From NCBI GenBank assembly GCA_910576975.1, contig CAJTJY010000033.1, forward strand, positions 1 through 29,664: a stretch of DNA of 29,664 nucleotides. The letters are read 5' to 3'. This document shows positions 6,439 through 15,618 of this stretch, piece after piece (position 1 is the first letter of the stretch; every line of letters begins with the position of its first letter). The notes below the pieces were generated by a model. It saw only the letters and a list, made by a program, of their open reading frames with translations. It made no database searches and had not been told where the DNA came from. Made by a program: the position numbers and the translations under genes. The stretch comes from an uncultured Lachnospiraceae bacterium (lineage in GTDB: Bacteria > Bacillota > Clostridia > Lachnospirales > Lachnospiraceae).

Positions 6439-7917
6439 ATGGAACGATTGGATATATTATTGGAACGTTTAGACTATCAAATCCTCCAAGGAGGCACAGA
6501 TGTAGAGATTACCGAGCTGGTATATGATTCCAGGAAAGCGGTGCCAGGCTGCCTCTTTGTTTGTGTCAAGGGTATGGCGGTGGATGGTCATGCTTTTGCA
6601 AAAGAGGTAATAAAAAAGGGCGCTGCAGCGATCGTGGTTCAAGATGAGATCAAGGCGCCAGAGCATGTCACGGTCATTCAGGTGGAGGATGCCAGATATG
6701 GACTGGCCCTTCTATCCTGTGCCTGGTTTCACTATCCGGCAGAAAAGTTAAAAGTGATCGGCATTACCGGAACCAAGGGGAAGACAACGACTACTTATAT
6801 GGTGAAGTCCATTTTAGAGAGCGCAGGTTATAAGACAGGGTTAATCGGCACGATTGAAGCAGTGATTGGAGTACAGGTCATCCCTGCAAACAATACGACG
6901 CCAGAGTCATACATCGTGCAGGACTATTTTCATCAGATGGTAGAAGCAGGATGCCAGTGCGTGGTGATGGAAGTTTCTTCTCAAGGGCTGATGATGCATC
7001 GCACGGCAGGATTTACATTTGAGATGGGGATTTTTACTAATATTGAACCAGATCATATCGGACCAGGAGAGCATGCTTCTTTTGAAGAATATATGTCTTG
7101 CAAAGGGTTGCTGTTTCGACAGTGCAGAGTCGGGATTGTCAATGTGGATGACAAGCACTGGGAGCAGGTGCTGCAGGGACATACTTGCACTGTGGAGACA
7201 TTTGGTTTTTCAGAGGGGGCAGATCTGCGGGCAGTCGATCCAAAGCTTGTGAAGAAGCCAGGATATCTGGGAGTTTCCTATACGGCGCAGGGGTTGGTAA
7301 ACGCCCAGGTGGAGGTGGATGTGCCAGGCAGGTTCAGTATCTATAACTCTCTGACTGCCATTGCCATCTGCCGTCATTTCCAGGTGGCGACACAGGAGAT
7401 GAAGAATGCGCTGAAAGCGGCAAAGGTTAAAGGCAGAATAGAGATGGTCAAGGTGTCAGATCAATTTACGCTGATGATCGACTATGCGCACAATGCCATG
7501 AGCCTTGAAAGCCTGCTGACGACTCTGAAAGAATATCATCCGGCACGTCTGGTCTGTCTGTTTGGCTGCGGCGGCAATCGTTCCAAGTTGCGCAGATATG
7601 AGATGGGCGAGGTATCTGGCAGAATTGCAGACTTGACAGTAATCACCTCCGACAATCCAAGGTTTGAAGAGCCACAGGACATTATTGATGATATTAAGAC
7701 CGGCATGGCGAAGACGGACGGGGCGTTTGTGGAGATTATAGACCGCAAGGAGGCGATTAGGTATGTGATTGCCAATGGAAAGCCAGGAGATGTGATTGTG
7801 TTGGCTGGGAAAGGCCATGAAGATTACCAGGAGATCAAGGGCAGAAAATATCCTATGGACGAGCGGATATTAATCCAGGAAGTGCTGCAAGAACTGGAAA
7901 ATAAAGTAAGCGGGTGA
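6439..7917 (+). CDS. murE: UDP-MurNAc-tripeptide synthetase, meso-diaminopimelate type
   Basis: A Mur ligase of 492 residues, the usual family length. It adds the third stem-peptide residue to UDP-MurNAc-L-Ala-D-Glu in the cytoplasm, using ATP. The N-terminal substrate domain includes LVYDSRKAVPGCLFVCVKG. The ATP loop GTKGKTTTT starts at residue 111, the NTTPES segment follows, and the C-terminal domain has FGCGGNRSKLRR and the DNPR motif at 405-408 (in SDNPRFEEP), which in known enzymes marks meso-diaminopimelate rather than lysine as substrate. It is the first gene after a near-consensus promoter, and its stop lies 8 bases before the priA start chosen here. The ribosome binding site is AAGAGGAAAATCA. 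The identification is firm. Confidence 0.95.
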   Translation: MERLDILLERLDYQILQGGTDVEITELVYDSRKAVPGCLFVCVKGMAVDGHAFAKEVIKKGAAAIVVQDEIKAPEHVTVIQVEDARYGLALLSCAWFHYPAEKLKVIGITGTKGKTTTTYMVKSILESAGYKTGLIGTIEAVIGVQVIPANNTTPESYIVQDYFHQMVEAGCQCVVMEVSSQGLMMHRTAGFTFEMGIFTNIEPDHIGPGEHASFEEYMSCKGLLFRQCRVGIVNVDDKHWEQVLQGHTCTVETFGFSEGADLRAVDPKLVKKPGYLGVSYTAQGLVNAQVEVDVPGRFSIYNSLTAIAICRHFQVATQEMKNALKAAKVKGRIEMVKVSDQFTLMIDYAHNAMSLESLLTTLKEYHPARLVCLFGCGGNRSKLRRYEMGEVSGRIADLTVITSDNPRFEEPQDIIDDIKTGMAKTDGAFVEIIDRKEAIRYVIANGKPGDVIVLAGKGHEDYQEIKGRKYPMDERILIQEVLQELENKVSG

Positions 7918-7925
7918 TAGAAGAT

Positions 7926-10169
7926 ATGGCGACGTATGCCAATGTCATTGTAGACATTTCACATGAAAAATTAGACAAAACTTTTCAATATAGGATACCA
8001 GGGCATCTGCAGGAAGAACTTTCCATCGGCATGCAGGTGGAGGTTCCCTTTGGAAACGGCGGTCGCAAAAGCACGGCTTTTGTGGTGGAGCTTACAGACA
8101 CGGCAGAGTATGACGTTTCCAAGTTGAAAGAAATCATAGGGATAACAGAGACCGGGGTGTCCATTGAATCTCAGCTCATCGCCCTTGCAGGCTGGATGCG
8201 CAAAAACTATGGAGGAACCATGAATCATGCGTTAAAGACGGTTCTTCCAGTAAAACAGAAGTCCAAAGAGAGGAAGCAGCGCTTGGTCCGGCTTGTCATC
8301 AGCGATAAGAAAGCAAAGGAGCAGCTTGCACTGTTTGAGAAAAAGCACAGTACTGCGAGGGCAAGGCTGTTATCGAAGCTGATGGAGCAAAATCCCCTGC
8401 CTTACGAGGTGGTGACGCAGAAGCTAAATGTGACGGCGTCTGTAGTCCGTGCCATGGAAGGTCTGGGGATTCTGAAAATGGAAGAAAAGCGCGCGTACCG
8501 CAATCCTCTGGGAGAGATGAAAAAGAGCGGCAGACGCTTGGTTTTAAATGAGGAACAAAATCAGGCGGTAGAGCGTGTTTGGAAAGATTTTTCGAAAGGG
8601 CTGCGTCAAACTTACCTTATGCGCGGCGTTACCGGAAGTGGAAAGACGGCCGTTTACATAGAGCTGATTGAAAAGGTGGTGGGAAGCGGGAGACAGGCCA
8701 TTGTGCTGATTCCCGAGATTGCCCTGACTTATCAGACCGTGGTGCGTTTTTATCAGCGTTTTGGAGAGCGCATCTCCATACTAAACTCTAAAATGTCTCA
8801 AGGAGAACGGTATGATCAGTTTGAACGGGCAAAAAACGGAGATTTGGACGTTATGATTGGCCCTAGGTCTGCGCTGTTCACACCGTTTTCAAATTTAGGG
8901 ATTATTATTATTGACGAGGAGCACGAGACTAGCTATAAGAGTGAGACGTTGCCCAGATATCATGCCAGGGAGGCAGCGGTTGCGCGCGGCAAGATGGCTG
9001 GGGCAAGCGTGGTCTTGGGATCTGCGACGCCCTCGATGGATAGTTTTTACCATGCTAAAGCAGGGGATTATGTATTGTTGTCACTGGAAAAACGAATTGA
9101 AGAAAAGCCCTTGCCCCAGTGTCATACCATCGATTTGCGGCAAGAATTAAAACGTGGAAACCGTTCGATCTTAAGCGAAAAATTACAGGAGCTGATGGCG
9201 CAGCGTTTGAGAGAGCGCCAGCAGATCATGCTGTTTCTAAACCGCAGGGGCGTTGCGGGCTTTGTCTCTTGCCGTGCCTGTGGACATGTGGTCAAGTGCC
9301 CGCACTGCGACGTGTCCTTAAGCCAGCATAATAATGGAACGCTGGTCTGCCATTACTGCGGTCATACGCAGGCCGTCTTTCGCACTTGTCCGGCGTGCGG
9401 TTCCAAGTATATCGGCGGATTCAAGGCAGGCACCCAGAAAATTGAAGAGATCGTAAAAAATCGGTTTCCGAATGCCAGGGTGCTGCGGATGGATCTGGAC
9501 ACCACTCGCAGCAAGGACGGATATGAGAAGATCCTATCCGCCTTTGCCAACCATGAGGCAGATATTTTGATCGGCACGCAGATGATCGTAAAAGGTCATG
9601 ATTTTCCGAATGTGACTCTGGTGGGAATCCTTGCTGCGGACTTGTCTTTGCACACCCAGGATTATCATGGGCCGGAGCGCACATTTCAGCTTATCACCCA
9701 GGCGGCGGGCAGGGCAGGAAGGGGACGGCTTCCAGGCGAGGTCGTGATTCAGACTTACAGTCCAGAGCATTATGCCATAAAGCTGGCAGGGAATCAGGAT
9801 TATGAGCAATTTTATGAAGAAGAGATTGCTTACCGGGAGTTGATGCATTATCCGCCCTGCGGGCATATGATGACAATGCTTGTGGCGTCGAAGGATCAAA
9901 TGACGGCGTTTATCAGCGCAGAGCTTGTGGCAAAGAAGATTTCCCAAGCCAGAGCGAACGGAAAGCTTCAGGGACTTTGGATGATCGGACCAGCAGATGC
10001 GGCTGTCGGGAAAGTAAAAGACATTTACCGAAAGGTGCTTTACTTTAAACATGAAGATTATCAAACGTTGGTGCAGATCAAAGACGTGTTGGAGACATTT
10101 ATTGGCAGTCACAGGGAATTTGGGAATGTGATCATACAGTTTGACTTTGACCCCATGAATGGGTTTTAA
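7926..10169 (+). CDS. priA: primosomal protein N' (replication restart helicase)
   Basis: PriA recognises stalled or collapsed replication forks and reloads the replicative helicase. The protein has the N-terminal fork-binding domain (YANVIVDISHEKLDKTFQY), the Walker A loop GVTGSGKT, the Walker B DEEH in IIDEEHETSYK, and a zinc-binding insert with four CxxC pairs (CRACG, CPHCD, CHYCG, CPACG). Helicase motif VI, QAAGRAGRG, is also present, as is the FKAGTQKIEE segment. I start at ATG 7926 because GGGTGAT lies just upstream and the family usually begins close to this point; GTG 7914, overlapping the murE stop, would add four residues. Length is 747 residues, typical for the family. Confidence 0.95.
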   Translation: MATYANVIVDISHEKLDKTFQYRIPGHLQEELSIGMQVEVPFGNGGRKSTAFVVELTDTAEYDVSKLKEIIGITETGVSIESQLIALAGWMRKNYGGTMNHALKTVLPVKQKSKERKQRLVRLVISDKKAKEQLALFEKKHSTARARLLSKLMEQNPLPYEVVTQKLNVTASVVRAMEGLGILKMEEKRAYRNPLGEMKKSGRRLVLNEEQNQAVERVWKDFSKGLRQTYLMRGVTGSGKTAVYIELIEKVVGSGRQAIVLIPEIALTYQTVVRFYQRFGERISILNSKMSQGERYDQFERAKNGDLDVMIGPRSALFTPFSNLGIIIIDEEHETSYKSETLPRYHAREAAVARGKMAGASVVLGSATPSMDSFYHAKAGDYVLLSLEKRIEEKPLPQCHTIDLRQELKRGNRSILSEKLQELMAQRLRERQQIMLFLNRRGVAGFVSCRACGHVVKCPHCDVSLSQHNNGTLVCHYCGHTQAVFRTCPACGSKYIGGFKAGTQKIEEIVKNRFPNARVLRMDLDTTRSKDGYEKILSAFANHEADILIGTQMIVKGHDFPNVTLVGILAADLSLHTQDYHGPERTFQLITQAAGRAGRGRLPGEVVIQTYSPEHYAIKLAGNQDYEQFYEEEIAYRELMHYPPCGHMMTMLVASKDQMTAFISAELVAKKISQARANGKLQGLWMIGPADAAVGKVKDIYRKVLYFKHEDYQTLVQIKDVLETFIGSHREFGNVIIQFDFDPMNGF

Positions 10170-10209
10170 AGATTTGGCATAGAATGATTGTATACGAGGA
10201 GGAATAACT

Positions 10210-10677
10210 ATGGCAGTGAGAAATATCCGTCAGCTCGGAGATGCGATTCTGACTAAAAAATGCAGAGAAATCAAGGAGATGACTCCAAGAATCCGGGAAT
10301 TGATTGCTGATATGAAAGATACCATGTATGATGCAAACGGAGTCGGCCTGGCGGCGCCCCAGGTAGGCGTATTGAAACGGGTGGTGGTGATTGACGTTGG
10401 AGAAGGTCCGATTGTGCTTTTGAATCCCAGGATGCTGGAATCCAGCGGAGAACAGACCGGGGAGGAAGGATGTTTAAGCGTCCCAGGGAAATATGGGATT
10501 GTCACCCGCCCCATGCATGTGAAGATAGAAGCCTGGGATGAGGATATGGAGCGCATCGTGCTGGAGGGAGAAGAGCTTTTGGCACGCGCAATCTGCCATG
10601 AGATGGAACATCTGGATGGGCATACTTATGTAGAGAAAGCAGAAGACGGGCTGCATGACGTCGAGGAAGAAGCATGA
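10210..10677 (+). CDS. def: peptide deformylase
   Basis: Removes the formyl group from the N-terminal methionine of new proteins. All three family motifs are present in the 155-residue product: GVGLAAPQVG, EGCLSVPG with the metal-binding Cys, and HEMEHLDG with the HExxH pair of His ligands and the catalytic Glu. The ribosome binding site is ACGAGGAGGAATAACT. It lies directly upstream of fmt, the enzyme that adds the formyl group to initiator tRNA, an order common in bacteria. The gap to fmt contains the first copy of a 50-base leader repeat. The identification is firm. Confidence 0.95.
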   Translation: MAVRNIRQLGDAILTKKCREIKEMTPRIRELIADMKDTMYDANGVGLAAPQVGVLKRVVVIDVGEGPIVLLNPRMLESSGEQTGEEGCLSVPGKYGIVTRPMHVKIEAWDEDMERIVLEGEELLARAICHEMEHLDGHTYVEKAEDGLHDVEEEA

Positions 10678-10690
10678 AAGAACTAGAGAG

Positions 10691-10740
10691 TTCTTTTATG
10701 AACTACCTGTATGTGCAAAAGGATGCACAGAATGGAGGAA
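10691..10740 (+). repeat. 50-nt leader repeat, copy 1, before fmt
   Basis: 40 of 50 bases match the leader of rlmN at 13780-13829. It contains a TGTGC / GCACA hairpin (10712-10716 with 10725-10729) and ends in ACAGAATGGAGGAA, which is the fmt ribosome binding site. Another hairpin (GAACT / AGTTC) lies immediately upstream at 10683-10694. Confidence 0.7.
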
Positions 10741-10743
10741 CAA

Positions 10744-11682
10744 ATGAGAGTGATTTTTATGGGAACGCCGGATTTTGCGGTGGGAACCTTAGAAGCCTTA
10801 AGGAGGGCGGGGCATGAGATCGTGCTTGCAGTGACGCAGCCGGATAAGCCCAAAGGCAGAGGAAAATCGATGCAGTTTCCGCCAGTAAAAGAGGCGGCTC
10901 TGTCTCATGGGATTCCTGTGTTTCAGCCGCGCCGGGTACGGGAACCAGAATGTATTGATGAACTTAGGCAGTATCAGGCAGAGATCATCGTGGTAGTGGC
11001 TTTCGGGCAGATTCTTCCAAAAGAGATTCTTGAAATGCCAAAGCATGGATGTGTGAACGTTCATGCGTCCCTGCTGCCTAAATACCGCGGCGCCGCGCCG
11101 ATCCAATGGGCAGTGATCAATGGGGAACGGGTGACAGGAGTAACCACCATGCGGATGGATCAAGGACTGGATACTGGGGACATGATTTTGAAAGAAGAGG
11201 TGGAGCTAGCGCCGCAGGAGACAGGAGGGAGCCTCTTTGACCGATTGGCGCAGACTGGGGCAGCTCTTTGCGTCCGTACCCTGGAAGCGATTGAGGATGG
11301 CACGGCGGTCTATACGCCGCAGGACCATGAAGCAGCCACCCATACCATGATGATTAAAAAACAGCTAGGAAAGATCGACTGGAACAGGCCGGCACAGGAG
11401 CTAGAATGCCTGATCAGAGGATTAAATCCCTGGCCCAGCGCTTATACTAGCTTAAACGGAAAAACGCTGAAAATTTGGAAAGCGGTGGTGGAAGCCCAGG
11501 AGGGAGGAAAAACTGAGCCAGGAATTGTGACTGCGGTAGAAAATGACCGCATTGTAGTTCAGACCGCACATGGTCTGCTGCAGCTTCTGGAGGTTCAGCT
11601 AGAGGGGAAGAAACGAATGACGACAGATGCATTTTTAAGAGGGTTTCCGGTGGAAACGGGAACCGTGCTGGGAAAGGAGTGA
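10744..11682 (+). CDS. fmt: methionyl-tRNA formyltransferase
   Basis: Formylates the methionine on initiator tRNA with 10-formyl-tetrahydrofolate. The 312-residue product begins MRVIFMGTPDFAV, the standard N-terminus, and contains VVAFGQILP and HASLLPKYRGAAPIQWA, the signature region with the catalytic Asn/His surroundings. The C-terminal domain includes LIRGLNPWPSAYT, a typical Fmt segment. I chose ATG 10744, which follows GGAGGAACAA; the frame is open 33 bases further up, but those codons lie in the conserved hairpin leader. The stop overlaps a GTG preceding the next gene, which is probably translated from the same mRNA. Confidence 0.95.
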   Translation: MRVIFMGTPDFAVGTLEALRRAGHEIVLAVTQPDKPKGRGKSMQFPPVKEAALSHGIPVFQPRRVREPECIDELRQYQAEIIVVVAFGQILPKEILEMPKHGCVNVHASLLPKYRGAAPIQWAVINGERVTGVTTMRMDQGLDTGDMILKEEVELAPQETGGSLFDRLAQTGAALCVRTLEAIEDGTAVYTPQDHEAATHTMMIKKQLGKIDWNRPAQELECLIRGLNPWPSAYTSLNGKTLKIWKAVVEAQEGGKTEPGIVTAVENDRIVVQTAHGLLQLLEVQLEGKKRMTTDAFLRGFPVETGTVLGKE

Positions 11683-11687
11683 TCATT

Positions 11688-12395
11688 ATGCCGTATTATG
11701 GATTTTATTTTGACCCAACTTATATTTTAGTGATTATCGGTGCACTCATCTGCCTGATTGCTTCTGCGAGAGTGAAGTCTACCTTTCGCAAATATGACCG
11801 TGTCCGCAGCATGTCAGGAATGACAGGAGCGCAGGCAGCGGAACGCATTTTGTTGTCCGCTGGAATCCGGGATGTGAGCATTCAGCATGTATCTGGGGAA
11901 CTGACGGATCATTACGATCCCAGGAACAAGGTGTTGAGGCTTTCGGACAGTACCTATGGTTCTGCCTCGGTGGCTGCAGTAGGAGTGGCGGCTCATGAAT
12001 GCGGACATGCCATTCAGCATCAAAAGGCATATGCGCCACTGTTGGTTAGAAGCGCCATTGTGCCAGTGGCTAACATTGGATCTACGCTGGCTTGGCCGCT
12101 GATAGTGATTGGAATGTTTATCACTTCCAACACGGGAACTTTATTGATCAATATCGGGATCTTATGCTTTTCCCTGGCAGTGTTATTCCAGCTTGTGACT
12201 CTTCCGGTGGAATTTAATGCCTCCAGCCGCGCGCTGCGGCTTTTGGGCGATACAAGGATTCTGGGAGCAGAGGAGTTGAAAAGCACCAGAAAGGTGCTGA
12301 AAGCGGCGGCGCTGACTTATGTCGCAGGAGCGGCGGCGTCTATTCTGCAGCTTTTACGATTGCTGTTTTTGTCCAGCGGAAGACGGAATGATTAG
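11688..12395 (+). CDS. membrane zinc metallopeptidase, YugP family
   Basis: A 235-residue membrane protein. It has an N-terminal transmembrane segment (ILVIIGALICLIASA), the text RSMSGMTGAQAAERIL of the YugP family (Zn_peptidase_2), and a zinc motif AAHECGHAIQHQ (HExxH). Three or four hydrophobic helices follow (ALTYVAGAAASILQLLRLLFL near the end). LPVEFNASSRALRLL carries the expected downstream Glu. Members are found in many Firmicutes between fmt and rsmB; their substrates are not settled. ATG 11688 is preferred over the GTG at 11679 because GGAAAGGAGTGATCATT ends correctly spaced before it. The next gene starts 13 bases after its stop. Confidence 0.88.
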   Translation: MPYYGFYFDPTYILVIIGALICLIASARVKSTFRKYDRVRSMSGMTGAQAAERILLSAGIRDVSIQHVSGELTDHYDPRNKVLRLSDSTYGSASVAAVGVAAHECGHAIQHQKAYAPLLVRSAIVPVANIGSTLAWPLIVIGMFITSNTGTLLINIGILCFSLAVLFQLVTLPVEFNASSRALRLLGDTRILGAEELKSTRKVLKAAALTYVAGAAASILQLLRLLFLSSGRRND

Positions 12396-12408
12396 AGGAG
12401 AAAAAGTT

Positions 12409-13779
12409 ATGCAAGGCAACAGGGTCAATCTGCGGGAACTGGTATTGGAGACGCTTTTAGCGATCACCAGGGATCAGGAATACAGCCATATTGCCATTCG
12501 CAATACATTGGAAAAATATCAATATCTGGAAAAACAGGAGAGAAGCTTTATCAAGCGTGAGTGCCAGGGAACCCTGGAGCACATGATTTGGATTGATTAT
12601 GTAATAGACCAGTTTTCCAAAGTCAAAGTCAATAAAATGAAGCCTCATATACGCTGCATCTTAAGGAGCAGCGTATATGAGCTGAAATACATGGACGCAG
12701 TGCCAGCTTGCGCCACTTGTAATGAAGCGGTGAAGCTTGCGCAGAAAAAGGGATTTCACAGCCTTAAAGGATTTGTTAACGGCGTGCTGCGCAATATCAG
12801 CCGTAATCTTGATCAAGTTTCGCTTCCAGATCCTTGCAAGGACTATTTGAACTATCTGTCTGTCAAGTATTCTATGCCAGAATGGATTTTGGAATTGTGG
12901 ACAGAGACGTATTCCATGGAAGAAATAGAACAATTTCTGAAAGCGTTTCTTGCAAAGTCTCCGGTTTCTATCCGGGTCAATGACCAAAAGACAACCAGAG
13001 AAGCTTTAAAACAGGAGTTGAAAGCGCAGGGGCTAAAGGCGTGGGAAGAGGAAGAACTGCCAGGGGCCTTATATCTGGAAGAATATGATTTTTTGGGGAA
13101 GATTGAGGCATTCCGAGAAGGAAAGTTCTACGTTCAGGATGTAAGCTCGATGCAGGCAGGAGTTTGGGCAGTTCCGAAACCGGGAGATTTCGTACTGGAT
13201 GTGTGCGCAGCTCCAGGAGGAAAAAGCATCCATGCAGCAGAGACTTTGTTAAAGGCGGAACAAGAGCTGCAAGCGTCAGGACAAGGCGTCAAGACGCCAG
13301 GAATCGTAGAAGCCAGGGATTTGACAGAGTATAAGGTGTCTTTGATCAAGGAAAACATCATGCGATGCGGGCTGCCCAATATCCGCGCCGTGCAGGCAGA
13401 CGCAAGGATTTTGGATCACAGCTTGACAGAAAAGGCAGACATTGTCCTTGCAGACCTGCCTTGCTCGGGATTGGGCGTTCTTGGCAGAAAGCCAGACATC
13501 AAGTATAAGATGACTGCCGAAAGCTGCCAGGAGCTGTGCATGTTGCAGAGGCAGATTCTACATACGGTACAACAGTATGTGAAGCCAGGGGGAATATTGT
13601 TATATAGTACCTGTACGATCAACCCGGCGGAAAATCAGGAAAATACGGCGTGGTTTTTACAGCGGCATCCAGCGTTTCAGTTAGAAAGACAGGAGCAGAT
13701 ACTGCCAGGAAAAGGAAAGAACGATGGATTTTTCCTGGCAAAGATGCGGAAGGAATCAAAGAGTGAAATAATTTATTAA
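12409..13779 (+). CDS. rsmB: 16S rRNA (cytosine 967-C5)-methyltransferase
   Basis: RsmB (Sun) methylates C967 of 16S rRNA with S-adenosylmethionine. The 456-residue protein has a NusB-like RNA-binding N-terminal domain (residues about 1-140, with RCILRSSVYELKYM). The methyltransferase domain has VQDVSSMQAG, the SAM loop DVCAAPGGKS, EARDLTEYK, the ADLPCSGLGVLGRKPD motif with one catalytic-site Cys, and YSTCTINPAENQ with the nucleophilic Cys. I use ATG 12409 after GAGGAGAAAAAGTT; the frame is open further upstream but overlaps the peptidase gene. rRNA methyltransferase genes next to fmt and rlmN are usual. The identification is firm. Confidence 0.94.
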   Translation: MQGNRVNLRELVLETLLAITRDQEYSHIAIRNTLEKYQYLEKQERSFIKRECQGTLEHMIWIDYVIDQFSKVKVNKMKPHIRCILRSSVYELKYMDAVPACATCNEAVKLAQKKGFHSLKGFVNGVLRNISRNLDQVSLPDPCKDYLNYLSVKYSMPEWILELWTETYSMEEIEQFLKAFLAKSPVSIRVNDQKTTREALKQELKAQGLKAWEEEELPGALYLEEYDFLGKIEAFREGKFYVQDVSSMQAGVWAVPKPGDFVLDVCAAPGGKSIHAAETLLKAEQELQASGQGVKTPGIVEARDLTEYKVSLIKENIMRCGLPNIRAVQADARILDHSLTEKADIVLADLPCSGLGVLGRKPDIKYKMTAESCQELCMLQRQILHTVQQYVKPGGILLYSTCTINPAENQENTAWFLQRHPAFQLERQEQILPGKGKNDGFFLAKMRKESKSEIIY

Positions 13780-13829
13780 TTCTTTCACAAACTATCTGTT
13801 TGTGCTGAAATACGCACAGAATGGAGGAA
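13780..13829 (+). repeat. 50-nt leader repeat, copy 2, before rlmN
   Basis: Matches 10691-10740 at 40 of 50 positions with no gaps. It has a TGTGC / GCACA hairpin (13801-13805 with 13814-13818) and ends in ACAGAATGGAGGAA, the rlmN ribosome binding site. The loop bases differ completely while the stem is identical. A second hairpin (GTGAAA / TTTCAC) spans about 13763-13788. Confidence 0.7.
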
Positions 13830-13832
13830 ATT

Positions 13833-14876
13833 ATGGCGGTAGACATTAAGTCGCTGAATCGGGAAGAATTGGAAAAACTGCTGGTTTCTCTAGGAGAAAA
13901 GCCGTTTCGGGCAAAGCAGATTTATTCCTGGCTGCATGTAAGACAGGTGACTAGCTTTGAGGAAATGACAGATATTTCCACGAAATTGAGAGAGATCTTA
14001 AAAGAAACTTGCGAGCTTACGGCGCTTACCAAGATAGAGGTGCAATGCTCCAAACTGGATGGCACTAGGAAATATTTGTTTGGACTGGCGGATGGAAATA
14101 TGATAGAGAGCGTGCTGATGCGGTATAAGCATGGAAACAGCGTCTGCATTTCTTCTCAGGCAGGCTGCCGCATGGGTTGCCGCTTTTGCGCCTCGACGCT
14201 GGACGGGCTGGTGCGCAATCTGACGCCTGGGGAGCTTTTAGATCAGATTTACCGCATTCAGCAAGACATTGGTGAAAGAGTGTCTCACGTCGTGGTGATG
14301 GGAACGGGAGAGCCTCTCGATAATTATGACAATCTTTTAAAATTTATTCATCTGCTCTCAAGCGAAGGCGGGCTGCATATCAGTCAGAGAAACATCACCG
14401 TGTCAACTTGCGGAATTGTTCCCAATATGCTCCGTCTGGCGGAAGAAAAGCTGCAGATTACCCTTGCCCTGTCCCTCCATGCGCCTTCCCAGGAGAAGCG
14501 GCAAGAGCTGATGCCAGTCGCCCGTAAATATGATATTCAACAAGTGATCGAGGCATGCAAGCATTATTTTGAACGGACCGGACGGCGGATTACTTATGAG
14601 TACAGTCTGGTGGGCGGATTCAATGACAGCCAGGAAGATGCAGATTTGCTTGCGAGACTGCTCAAGGGGCAAAACTGCCATATCAATTTGATTCCGGTTA
14701 ATCCTATCAAGGAGCGGGAGTTTGTGCAGCCAGAATCTGGCGTAGTTTTGGAATTTAAAAATAAACTTGAAAAATATGGAAGAAATGTTACTATAAGAAG
14801 AGAAATGGGCAGAGATATTGACGGAGCCTGTGGACAGTTGCGGAAACGCTATAGGAAAGGTAGGCGAGAACCATGA
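13833..14876 (+). CDS. rlmN: 23S rRNA adenine-2503 C2-methyltransferase (also tRNA A37)
   Basis: A radical-SAM enzyme of 347 residues. The iron-sulfur motif is CRMGCRFCAS (CxxxCxxC), preceded by SVCISSQAG. Other family landmarks are VVMGTGEPLDNYDN, ISTCG-like TVSTCGIVP, LALSLHAPSQEKR, and the end MGRDIDGACGQL with the conserved catalytic Cys near the C-terminus. The N-terminal part (LEKLLVSLGEKPFRAKQIYSWLH) is standard. ATG 13833 follows GGAGGAAATT; the earlier in-frame ATG at 13821 lies inside the ribosome binding site repeat. The stop overlaps the phosphatase start (ATGA), so the two are translationally coupled. Confidence 0.95.
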   Translation: MAVDIKSLNREELEKLLVSLGEKPFRAKQIYSWLHVRQVTSFEEMTDISTKLREILKETCELTALTKIEVQCSKLDGTRKYLFGLADGNMIESVLMRYKHGNSVCISSQAGCRMGCRFCASTLDGLVRNLTPGELLDQIYRIQQDIGERVSHVVVMGTGEPLDNYDNLLKFIHLLSSEGGLHISQRNITVSTCGIVPNMLRLAEEKLQITLALSLHAPSQEKRQELMPVARKYDIQQVIEACKHYFERTGRRITYEYSLVGGFNDSQEDADLLARLLKGQNCHINLIPVNPIKEREFVQPESGVVLEFKNKLEKYGRNVTIRREMGRDIDGACGQLRKRYRKGRREP

Positions 14877-15616
14877 GGGCTTTTTCCAGGACGGATACAG
14901 GGAGAAGGCGGAAAATGAATCAGGATTATATGTATACCTCCGAACTGCCGGTTGGAAATTTGCCGAATTTGTATATTTTAGCGGATGGCATGGGCGGGCA
15001 TAATGCAGGAGATTATGCTTCGCATTATACGGTAGAGATGATGGTGCGGTCTGTGCGGGCCAGCCAGGAGAGCTCCCCGGTTTCCATTTTGCGTTCGGCC
15101 ATCAGCGAAGCAAACCTTGCAGTGGTGCAGCAGGCAGGCATGCATATTGACCTGGAAGGCATGGGCACCACTGTCGTGGCGGCGACTTGTATCGCCGGAG
15201 AACTTTGCGTGGCAAATGTAGGAGACAGCCGGTTGTATATTGCCGGAGATGGTTTAAAACAAATTACAAAGGATCATTCTTATGTGCAGGAAATGGTGCG
15301 CAGCGGAGAGCTGAGCCCCGAGGTTGCCAGAGTGCACCCAGACAGGAACATTATTACCCGAGCGGTGGGCGGAGGAACAGAGATAGAGATTGATTTTTTT
15401 GAAGTTGAGCTTAAGGAGAATGAACGGATTTTGATGTGCTCCGACGGATTGACAGACATGTTGGAGGACAGAGAGATTTTTAAAATTATAGAGGAAAGGA
15501 AAGATACACAGTCTATCGTGGATGAATTAGTTATAATGGCGAATGAACATGGCGGCAATGATAACATTACGGTGATTTTGACAGATCCATTTGCGGAAGA
15601 TGCGGACTGGAGGTAG
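14873..15616 (+). CDS. stp: PP2C-type protein serine/threonine phosphatase (Stp/PrpC)
   Basis: A 247-residue PPM/PP2C phosphatase that reverses phosphorylation by the kinase next to it. Visible motifs are RTDTGRRRKMNQDY (the usual N-x-x-D region), LADGMGGH with a metal-binding Asp, GMGTTVVAA, NVGDSRLYI, TKDHSYV, ILMCSDGLTDM and GGNDNITVIL with the last metal Asp. The start overlaps the rlmN stop by ATGA, and the kinase follows 2 bases after the stop. The phosphatase-kinase-RsgA order is highly conserved in Firmicutes. It ends with TAG, so TAG is used as an ordinary stop in this genome. Confidence 0.94.
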   Translation: MRAFSRTDTGRRRKMNQDYMYTSELPVGNLPNLYILADGMGGHNAGDYASHYTVEMMVRSVRASQESSPVSILRSAISEANLAVVQQAGMHIDLEGMGTTVVAATCIAGELCVANVGDSRLYIAGDGLKQITKDHSYVQEMVRSGELSPEVARVHPDRNIITRAVGGGTEIEIDFFEVELKENERILMCSDGLTDMLEDREIFKIIEERKDTQSIVDELVIMANEHGGNDNITVILTDPFAEDADWR

Positions 15617-15618
15617 AA

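Noticed and set aside
9534..10112. A 192-codon antisense frame within priA
   Set aside because: It is a shadow of the priA reading frame; no ribosome binding site and priA motifs are continuous.
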